From Stenotrophomonas sp. (lineage in GTDB: Bacteria; Pseudomonadota; Gammaproteobacteria; Xanthomonadales; Xanthomonadaceae): a stretch of 6,605 nucleotides of DNA. Positions 1 through 6,500 of the stretch are shown piece after piece. The translations under genes were made by a program, and so were the position numbers. The stretch is taken from contig QFOV01000324.1 in NCBI GenBank assembly GCA_003248565.1, forward strand, positions 1-6,605, given 5' to 3'. Under the pieces are notes generated by a model. That model was not told where the DNA came from, did not search any database, and saw only the letters and a program-made list of their open reading frames with translations. Each line of letters starts with the position of its first letter. Position 1 is the first letter of the stretch.

Positions 1-1
1 C

Positions 2-106
2 GGAGAGCTGGTGGTCAGCGGCAAGGCGCGCTCACCACGGGCCGGCGGCATGGATCTTTACCGGATGAAGGCGCCATTGGTTGATGGGGATGATTCGTGC
101 CGGTGA
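2..106 (+). CDS. C-terminal fragment of an unidentified protein (5' end outside window)
   Basis: A frame open from the left edge reads 34 residues, beginning GELVVSGKARSPRAGG and continuing with MDLYRMKAP, and stops at TGA 104-106. The first 20 or so codons end mostly in G or C, as expected for coding sequence in this genome; the bias weakens in the last ten codons. The reading ends just before the repeat cluster, which is where a convergent gene would be expected to stop. I do not recognise the family and no domain can be assigned from so short a tail. It could be a chance open frame. The test is whether the frame stays open and conserved to the left of the window. Confidence 0.4.
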   Translation, partial: GELVVSGKARSPRAGGMDLYRMKAPLVDGDDSCR

Positions 107-130
107 GGCAAGCGCTTCACCCCTCCCCAG

Positions 131-159
131 CCCTCCCCTTCGCTGCGCGAAAGGGAGGG
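131..159. repeat. Repeat unit 1 hairpin
   Basis: Outer stem CCCTCCC (131-137) pairs with GGGAGGG (153-159). Inner stem TTCGC (139-143) pairs with GCGAA (147-151) around a TGC loop. Positions 138 and 152 form a C/A mismatch in plus-strand RNA but a U-G wobble in minus-strand RNA, so the structure is slightly better in transcripts of the minus strand. Confidence 0.8.
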
Positions 160-180
160 AGCAGAAGCACCCCTCCCCAG

Positions 181-209
181 CCCTCCCCTTCGCTGCGCGA
201 AAGGGAGGG
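181..209. repeat. Repeat unit 2 hairpin
   Basis: Identical in sequence to the unit 1 hairpin, displaced by exactly 50 bases. The whole 50-bp unit is duplicated without change, which suggests a recent tandem duplication. Confidence 0.8.
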
Positions 210-231
210 AGCAGAAGCAACCCCTCCCCAG

Positions 232-263
232 CCCTCCCCTTGGCCTTACGGCCAAAGGGAGGG
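232..263. repeat. Repeat unit 3 hairpin (variant inner stem)
   Basis: The outer stem CCCTCCC (232-238) with GGGAGGG (257-263) and the C/A mismatch (239/256) are as in units 1 and 2. The inner stem is instead TTGGCC (240-245) with GGCCAA (250-255) around a TTAC loop. Both sides of the stem have changed together, so pairing is kept. Confidence 0.8.
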
Positions 264-278
264 AGCCAAGCAATCCGC

Positions 279-307
279 CCCTCCCTTTCGCGCAGCGAAG
301 GGGAGGG
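279..307. repeat. Repeat unit 4 hairpin (inverted orientation)
   Basis: Reverse complement of the unit 1/2 hairpin. CCCTCCC (279-285) pairs with GGGAGGG (301-307), and TTCGC (287-291) with GCGAA (295-299), around GCA. This is the first repeat met by transcription leaving the minus-strand hemB cluster, 38 bases past the stop codon of its last gene. No U-tract follows, so intrinsic termination is uncertain. Confidence 0.75.
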
Positions 308-344
308 TTGGGGAGGGGTGCTTCTGCTCTAAAGCGCCAAGCCT

Positions 345-626
345 TCAGCTTTTAGTGCCAGCCAACACCGCAGCACGCATCGCTTCGTACTCCGCCTCAC
401 CAATCTGCCCACCCTGCCTGCGCAGCTCCAGCGCGCGCAGCCTGGCATCGACGTCGCCACCCTGCGCCGCCTCACGCTGCAGCCGCTCGGCTGCCGAGTG
501 CAGCTGTGGGGGACGCTTGCCGGCGCGCACGATGGCGGCGATGAACACACCGATCGCCACCGCGAACAGCAGCACGCCGATCAGCCATACCGCCCAGTTG
601 TAACCTTCAAGACCGGGAACATTCAT
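345..626 (-). CDS. Small membrane protein with C-terminal SHOCT domain
   Basis: 93 residues of unknown function. One hydrophobic helix spans about residues 11-34 and is followed by basic residues (R34, K37, R38), which suggests a cytoplasmic C-terminus. A charged, probably helical linker covers about 40-60. Residues 61-88 (LRALELRRQGGQIGEAEYEA and on) fit the SHOCT pattern: a leucine-rich helix, a turn with G-x-I, then E-[YF] and a second helix. SHOCT domains are short C-terminal modules thought to mediate protein association. The start is well supported: AAGGAGG (633-639, reverse strand) lies 6 bases upstream of ATG. That Shine-Dalgarno lies within the last codons of hemB, whose TGA ends one base before this ATG. 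The gene is therefore probably translationally coupled to hemB and the last member of the transcript. A role tied to haem synthesis is not shown. Confidence 0.85.
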   Translation of the reverse strand: MNVPGLEGYNWAVWLIGVLLFAVAIGVFIAAIVRAGKRPPQLHSAAERLQREAAQGGDVDARLRALELRRQGGQIGEAEYEAMRAAVLAGTKS

Positions 627-627
627 C

Positions 628-1617
<990 letters not shown>

Positions 1618-1647
1618 CGCGGTACTCCTTGATACTGAAAACGGGAA

Positions 1648-2562
1648 TTACTGCAGCCGGTAGCCCTGCGGCTGCAGTGGCTCGGGCAGCGGGCGTTGGC
1701 CCAAGACGTCGAGCAGATCGATTTCGATGGTACGCACCATCGCGTCCAGCGGCAGGTCATTGGCTTCGGTGCCGAACGGGTCTTCCATTTCCTCGCCGAG
1801 CTGGTCCAGGCCGAAGAAGGCATAGGCCAACAACATCGACACCACCGGCGTGGCCCAACCCAATGCACCGGCCAGGCCAAACGGCAGCAGCACGCAGAAC
1901 AACCATGCACAGCGGTGCAGCAGCAAGGTATAGGCGAACGGCAGCGGTGTGCCGGAGATGCGCTCACAGCCGGCCTGCACGCTGGCCATGGCATGCAGGC
2001 GCGCCTCGAACTGGGCGTAGAGATAGGGATGCAAGCGGCCTTCGCGCAGCGGCGCGGCCAGCTCGCTGGCCAGTTGGGTCAGCATGCCGTCGGCGATGTT
2101 CTGCCGTGCCAGCACGGCGTGCTGGTCGGCCTGCAGCCAGGGCGCAGCGACAGCAGCCTGGTCGCGGCCGCGCAGGCGTGCCGCCAGCGCATGGGCAAAA
2201 CCGATCACCAGGCGGGTGCCGCGCTCGCGTAGCTGCGGCTCGGCGGCCAGCAAGGCAGCCGCCTCACGGGCGAAGCTGCGCGACTCGATGACCAGTTGCC
2301 CCCACAGCTTGCGCCCTTCCCACCAGCGGTCGTGGCAGGCGTTGTTGCGGAAGCTCAGGAAGATCGACAGCACCAACCCCAGCAAGGTGAACGGCACCAC
2401 CGACAAGCCGCTGCCACCCAGCGGGTGCCAGATCCGGCTGAACCCCGCCACCAGCACCGCCAACACACCGATCGCCAGCACCTTGGGGGCGATGGCCGGC
2501 ACGATGGAGCCGCGCAGGATGTACAGCAGCTGCCAGCCAGTGGGACGGGGGCGGATGATCAT
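1648..2562 (-). CDS. Bestrophin-family (UPF0187) ion channel
   Basis: 304 residues, the usual length for bacterial bestrophins, which are homopentameric inner-membrane channels; the structurally studied Klebsiella homologue conducts cations, whereas animal members conduct anions. Visible hallmarks: N-terminal MIIRPRPTGW; a hydrophobic helix at about 27-45; a second helix ending in FLSFRNNACHDRWWEGRKLW (about 68-87), the family's signature pore/neck segment; ERISGTPLPFAYTLLLHR (200-217); two closely spaced hydrophobic stretches at about 211-252; and the acidic motif GLDQLGEEMEDPFGTEANDL (251-270). By alignment from memory with the Klebsiella neck (I, I, F), the lining residues here would be L63, I67 and F71. 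The start is set by the conserved N-terminus. No convincing Shine-Dalgarno precedes it (GCTTCCCG before ATG), so initiation may be weak. It is first in the probable bestrophin-hemB-SHOCT transcript. Ion preference and physiological role are not evident. Confidence 0.92.
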   Translation of the reverse strand: MIIRPRPTGWQLLYILRGSIVPAIAPKVLAIGVLAVLVAGFSRIWHPLGGSGLSVVPFTLLGLVLSIFLSFRNNACHDRWWEGRKLWGQLVIESRSFAREAAALLAAEPQLRERGTRLVIGFAHALAARLRGRDQAAVAAPWLQADQHAVLARQNIADGMLTQLASELAAPLREGRLHPYLYAQFEARLHAMASVQAGCERISGTPLPFAYTLLLHRCAWLFCVLLPFGLAGALGWATPVVSMLLAYAFFGLDQLGEEMEDPFGTEANDLPLDAMVRTIEIDLLDVLGQRPLPEPLQPQGYRLQ

Positions 2563-2576
2563 CGGGAAGCGGAAAC

Positions 2577-2613
2577 GCCTGCAACAGGCCTACGGCGCCG
2601 GAAGGCTTCCGGC
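2577..2613. other. Two small hairpins in the bestrophin 5' leader
   Basis: GCCGGAAGGCTTCCGGC (2597-2613) is a perfect inverted repeat around a single central base. GCCTG-CAA-CAGGC (2577-2589) is a second perfect 5-bp stem with a 3-base loop, ending 15 bases before the bestrophin ATG. Neither has a U-tract on either strand, so they are not obvious intrinsic terminators. They could shape the leader of the bestrophin mRNA or protect the 3' end of the small upstream gene. Confidence 0.5.
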
Positions 2614-2623
2614 CAGCCGACGC

Positions 2624-2629
2624 ATTTTA
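2624..2629 (-). promoter_or_regulatory. Possible -10 element for the bestrophin-hemB cluster
   Basis: The minus strand reads TAAAAT here, five of six matches to TATAAT, in an otherwise very G/C-rich gap 62 bases before the bestrophin start. No -35 match lies at normal spacing; a CTGACA (2641-2646) is only 11 bases upstream, too close for a standard sigma-70 promoter. The cluster may instead be read from the small gene upstream. Confidence 0.3.
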
Positions 2630-2681
2630 CGCCCCCCGGCTGTCAGCCGCCGCCCCGGGCTTCCCCGCAGCCGGCGTGAAC

Positions 2682-2930
2682 TCAGATGAAGCCGCCGCCG
2701 ATGCTCAGCCGGATCACTCCGACCACGATGACGATGGCATTGAGCAGCAGGCCGGTCTTGGCCCGGCCGCGCTTGCTGGCATGGGTGAACAGCAGTCCAA
2801 TCGCGGCGATGATCGCGCCCACGGCGGCAAACGGGATCAGGAACCAGTTTCCCCAGCCCAGCAGCGGAATAAACGCCAGAATCATCCATAGCAAGGCAAC
2901 AATGCCCCAGATCAGGCTGATCAGCCCCAT
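2682..2930 (-). CDS. Conserved small hydrophobic membrane protein, function unknown
   Basis: 82 residues, almost entirely hydrophobic. Probable helices are at about 3-22 (LISLIWGIVALLWMILAFIP), 26-48 (ending FTHA) and 58-78 (up to IRLSIGGG). The polar turn SKRGRAK lies between the second and third helices and is probably cytoplasmic. The pattern resembles small inner-membrane proteins common in proteobacteria that are annotated only as hypothetical; I do not assign a family. The frame stays open upstream to an ATG at 3035, but I choose the ATG at 2930: GGAGG (2938-2942, reverse strand) is 7 bases before it, the longer version would add 35 residues with no membrane character, and that extension covers the probable promoter region. 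It lies 119 bp upstream of the bestrophin gene in the same direction and diverges from the lipoprotein gene. Confidence 0.8.
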   Translation of the reverse strand: MGLISLIWGIVALLWMILAFIPLLGWGNWFLIPFAAVGAIIAAIGLLFTHASKRGRAKTGLLLNAIVIVVGVIRLSIGGGFI

Positions 2931-2958
2931 GTACTTTCCTCCATCAGGCACAGCCTGC

Positions 2959-2986
2959 AAGATAGCCGGGAACACATGCAGAGCAA
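2959..2986 (-). promoter_or_regulatory. Possible promoter for the small membrane protein gene
   Basis: On the minus strand, TTGCTC (2981-2986) and TATCTT (2959-2964) are separated by 16 bases. The -10 element matches TATAAT at four of six positions; the -35 keeps only the TTG. The predicted start would leave a leader of about 20 bases with the GGAGG site. It fits the geometry, but the match is weak. Confidence 0.3.
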
Positions 2987-3012
2987 AAGGCCCCCACCCT
3001 GGCCGGAAGTTC

Positions 3013-3042
3013 TCGACAGATTCAGCCGGCGCCATGGATCAT
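3013..3042 (+). promoter_or_regulatory. Possible promoter for the lipoprotein gene
   Basis: TCGACA (3013-3018, five of six to TTGACA) is followed after 18 bases by GATCAT (3037-3042, four of six to TATAAT). Transcription would begin near 3049, giving a leader of about 25 bases that contains the GGGGAG ribosome binding site at 3061-3066. If real, a promoter may have outlived the gene it serves. Confidence 0.3.
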
Positions 3043-3073
3043 CCGCAATTACCGATCACCGGGGAGTGAAACC

Positions 3074-3440
3074 ATGAAACTTCCGCTCGCTATCGCACTT
3101 TCGCTTGGCGTTGCCTTGGCCGTGGGCGGCTGCGCCAGTACCTCCAAGGTCATGCTGGGCGGTGGAGATCGCCCAGCTCGAATCCTCCAGCGCGGTCGGC
3201 TTCGGCACCCAGGGCCAGACCGATGCCGCCATTGCCCGGCTCAAGCGCGAGGCCGCCGCACTCGGCGCCAACGGCGTGATCCTGATGGGCGTGGGCTCCG
3301 GTGGTTCGCCGGTCGGCATGTCGGTAGGCGCAGGCAGCTATGGCCGCCACACCGCTGGCGGCCTCAGCGTCGGCATCCCCACCCAGCAGAAGCGCGCCGC
3401 CGGTGTTGCGATCTGGGTACCGCCGGGCGCAGGCAGGTAA
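3074..3440 (+). pseudogene. Outer-membrane lipoprotein gene broken by internal deletion and frameshift
   Basis: The ATG at 3074 has GGGGAG (3061-3066) 7 bases upstream and opens a classic lipoprotein signal: MK, a hydrophobic core, then lipobox VGGC with C20, followed by ASTSKVMLGG. A/S at +2/+3 fits outer-membrane sorting. From about 3160 this frame becomes arginine-rich nonsense. The next frame instead reads VEIAQLESSSAVGFGTQGQT, then DAAIARLKREAAALGANGV, a glycine-rich stretch, and VAIWVPPGAGR, ending at TAA 3438-3440. Both halves match one small lipoprotein family I recall from Xanthomonas and Pseudomonas (KVMLG...RP, a proline/tyrosine segment, then EIA.LE.SS and LGANGVL). In that family a segment of roughly 15-20 residues separates KVMLG from EIA; here the halves abut at 3158-3166. 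A deletion with length 2 mod 3 would explain both the lost segment and the frame change. The family's function is unknown. An assembly error is the main alternative. Confidence 0.75.
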
Positions 3441-3463
3441 GTCTTCCCGCCAGTCCTGATGCA

Positions 3464-3489
3464 ACAAGGGCGCCGTTCGGCGCCCTTGT
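3464..3489. terminator. Strong hairpin between convergent genes, probable bidirectional terminator
   Basis: ACAAGGGCGCC (3464-3474) pairs perfectly with GGCGCCCTTGT (3479-3489) around a GTTC loop, an 11-bp stem. It starts 23 bases after the lipoprotein stop at 3440 and, on the other strand, lies 17 bases past the ankyrin gene's stop. There is no clean U-run on either side, which is common in this group; position between converging genes supports the call. Confidence 0.7.
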
Positions 3490-3491
3490 CA

Positions 3492-3509
3492 TGAGTGCTG
3501 CAGCACTCA
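3492..3509. repeat. 18-bp perfect palindrome covering the ankyrin gene stop codon
   Basis: TGAGTGCTGCAGCACTCA is fully self-complementary. Its right end is the TGA stop of the minus-strand ankyrin gene (3507-3509). It lies 2 bases from the probable terminator hairpin, so minus-strand RNA would fold into two hairpins in tandem just after, and including, the stop codon. Confidence 0.65.
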
Positions 3510-6500
3510 GTTGTGATCGCGCAGGAAGCGGGCCATCGACGAGACGCCCGGTACCGCTGGCTCGAATTCGCCGGCAACGTCGATGAAGCCACGCATGATG
3601 GCGATGTCGCGCGGGCTACGGTTGATCGCATCGCGCATGTCCGGATCAGCGCCGGCGCGCAGCAGGCGCTGCACCAGTTGTGGCAGGCCGTGCAGTGCCG
3701 CCAGGTGCAGCGGGCCGAAGCCACGCGGGTCGCGCACGTCCAGCGAAACCTCTTCGTCGAGCAGGCGGTCCACCGCGGCCAGCACCACGCTCTCGTCACA
3801 GGCGGTACCCGGTTCGGCACGTGCACCGAGCAGCAACAGCAACGGCGTCACCGTGCCGGCCGAGGCCTGGTCCGGTTCGGCACCGGCCAGCAGCAAGGTA
3901 TCCAGCAAGGCCAGCAGGCGGGTGCGGTCACGCGAGGTGAAGCCGTACAGCGCGGCGCAGTGCAGCGGTGCCAGCTGCTGGTCGTCACCGGCATGCACGT
4001 CGGCACCGGCAGTGAGCAGGCGGGCGACGATGTCCGGCAAGCCCAGGGCAGCGGCCAGCATCAATACGGTGACGCCACCCGGCAGGCGGTGTTCAAGCTT
4101 GGCACCGGCATTGAGCAGTGCAGCCACGATCGTGGTCTGGCGCATGCTCACCGCTGCCGACAACGGCGTGGCACCGCTGGCAGCGGCGTGCTGCGGGTCG
4201 GCACTGCGCGACAGCAGCAGATCCACCACCGCCGCATGGCCGCCGCCGGCCGCACGCAGCAGGCCGGTGCAGCCCTGCGCATCGACGGCATCGACGGCAA
4301 AACCGAGATTGAGCAGGCGGCGTACCGCGTCGGCATCGCCGGCCATCGCCGCCGAGGCGACGTCGGCATCGCGCAGCGCGCGCAGCGGCAGCTGCCAGCC
4401 GCGCCAGTCCAGCAGGTCAGCCAGGTCGCGACGACCGCTGGACAGCGCAACACCCAACGGCGTCTGCCCGTCAGCGGCCCGCGCATCCGGTGAAGCGCCC
4501 TGCAGCACCAGCTGCTTGAGCGCGGACTCGCGTGCCAGGGCGGTGGCCAGGTGCAGTGCGGTCATGCCATGGCTGTCACGCGCCTCACGGTCGACGCCAT
4601 TGAGCAGCAGGTACTGCTGCAGCTTCAACCAGCCCAGGCGCACCGCCAGCGACAACGCCGGATCACCGGCTGGTGAGGCGGCGAACGGATCGGCGCCACG
4701 CTCCAGCAGTTCCAACGCGAATTGCTCGGTGCTGCGGGCGCCGTGGTCGTGCTGCGCGCAGGCGGCGAGGAAGCGGGTCAAGCCACCGCGACCGGCCGGC
4801 GACACGCCACGCTGCAGCAATACCTGCAGGGTCGGGATCGCATCGACGCCGCGCGATAGCAGCGCGAACATCGGTGTATCGCCACAGGCGTCGAGCATCT
4901 CCGGCGCGGCATCGTGCGCCAGCAGCCAATCGACCACGCGCGGCTGCAAGGCCAGCTCCGGATCGTGCAGCAGGCCGCCCAGTTCATCGGCCGCACACAG
5001 CCTGGCCAAGGGCGCCATGCCATCGACGTTGCCGAATACCAGCGCTTCGCGCAGCAAGGCCAGCGGCGCGCGATCGTTGAGCACCGGCATCGCATCACCA
5101 TCGCCACCCTCGGCATTGCCGGCGGCCGCATCGCTGACTGCTGCCGGCAGCGGATAGCTCGGGTCGAGCAGCGAGACGATGCTCCAGCGACCTGCGGCGG
5201 CGGCGTGCTCGATGGCACGACGGCCATCACTGCCGACCACATCGGCGGCAATGCCCAGGTCCAGCAGGCGGCGGATCAGCGCCGCCGATACGTGTTCGGC
5301 GCGGCTGGCCAGCAGCAAGGCATTGCTGCCTTCGCCATCGACGGCATGCACGTCAGGCTTGTGCGCCAGCAGGCGCTCGAGCACCGCGGCATTGCCCTGC
5401 GCGGCGGCATCCAGCCACGGCGTGCGGCCTGCGGCATCACGCGGCTCGACATTGGCACCGGCATTGAGCAGGGTTTCGACGATATCGACGTGGCCAGCCA
5501 GGGCGGCCTCGTGCAGGGCGCTGCGGCGCTGACGGTCGCGCGCATCCAGCCGCGCCTTGTGCTTGAGCAGCAGCTGCACGCCAGCCGGGTCGTCGTCGTC
5601 GGTGGCCGCCGCCTGCACCAGCACCGGTACGCCATCGGCCGGTTCGACCTTGGCGCCGCGCTCCAGCAGGAACTTGCCCAGCCGCCAGTTGCCGGCCTGG
5701 CAGGCCACCGCCAGCGGGCTGTGGCCATCATTGTTGAGGGCATCGATCTCCGCCGCGGCATCGCGCAGCAGTGCTGCGACGCCCGGATCGGAACTGCGCG
5801 CGGCGTGGTGCAGCGGCGTATTGCCATCGGCATCGGGCGTGCGCGGATCGGCACCGTTGGCCAGCAGGGTCATCACCGCTTCCGGGCGACCGTGCCAGCT
5901 GTCGCGGGTGGCCGCCAGCAACGGAGTCATGCCTTTATGCGCCTGGTTGACGTCGACGCCTCGGCTGATCAGCGCACGCAGCAGGCGCAGGTCCGGCAGC
6001 ACTGCCGCCAGCACCGCCAGACTGCGCTGGTCGCGCGATTCGGCCGGGGCCGGCGCATGCGGATCAGCACCGGCATCCAACAGCTGCAGCGCGCGATCAA
6101 TCCGGCCGCCGCGGGCGGCGTCATACAGTTGCGGCACCAGCTCGTGCTGGGCGATGGGCTCCAGCGGTGCCGGTTCGGCCAGCGCTTCGGCAAACAGGTC
6201 GACGGCGGGTTGTTGTGCCTCGCCAGCCTTGCCAGCAACGGCAACCGGCGCGCTGCGCATAGCCTGCAGCAGGTGATGCAGCAACGGCGCGGCGACCGCG
6301 GTGGCAATGGCCAAGGGCCAACGCAAGGCACCGCCGACCAGACCCGGCCAGGCCGCTGCGACGATCGCCGCGCACAACAGCAACACCACCGCTGCCGCGC
6401 CCAGACCATGCCATGAATCGAGATTCCGCCCGCTCAAGGCCTGCCATTGCGTGCGCAGCGAGCTGTCCTCGCGCTCCATCGCCTGCCATAGCGGCCAAGT

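Larger units (their letters stand above)
118..329. repeat. Cluster of four C-rich/G-rich palindromic intergenic repeats
   Basis: Two identical 50-bp units lie head to tail at 118-167 and 168-217. A third, variant unit runs from 218 to about 270, and a fourth lies in inverted orientation at about 279-329. Each unit has a C-rich arm (CCCCTCCCCAG) followed by a hairpin. The outer stem is always CCCTCCC/GGGAGGG. The inner stem is TTCGC/GCGAA in units 1, 2 and 4 but TTGGCC/GGCCAA in unit 3. The cluster sits between two convergent genes, so it may serve as a bidirectional terminator or mRNA 3'-end stabiliser. From memory, repeats of this type are scattered through Xanthomonadaceae genomes; I cannot name the family. 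It lacks the GTAG start of the Stenotrophomonas SMAG elements. Confidence 0.9.

Noticed and set aside
118..217. Two identical 50-bp direct copies as a possible CRISPR array
   Set aside because: The copies abut with no spacers, carry an internal palindrome and continue into diverged and inverted units; no cas genes are present.
81..603. Proline- and serine-rich plus-strand frames with PSPALPFAARKGG-type repeats
   Set aside because: These are translations of the intergenic repeats, and the longer one also runs antisense to the SHOCT gene. Such products are common false gene calls at this repeat type.
2931..3035. N-terminal extension of the small membrane protein to the ATG at 3035
   Set aside because: The inner ATG at 2930 has a well-spaced GGAGG. 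The extension has no ribosome binding site and overlaps the divergent promoter region.
3156..3168. Programmed ribosomal frameshift in the lipoprotein gene
   Set aside because: No slippery heptamer or obvious stimulatory stem is seen at the switch point, and a conserved segment seems absent, which a frameshift alone would not explain.
3074..3586. A genuine 170-residue plus-strand protein read in a single frame
   Set aside because: After residue 30 the reading turns into arginine/proline-rich sequence and overlaps the ankyrin gene's end, while the adjacent frame carries the conserved lipoprotein body and a natural stop.
3495..6416. Long plus-strand open frames (about 330, 520 and 500 codons) opposite the ankyrin gene
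   Set aside because: They are antisense to a clear repeat protein, are low-complexity in R, S, Q and H, and show no domains. High GC and the periodic repeats keep the other frames open.
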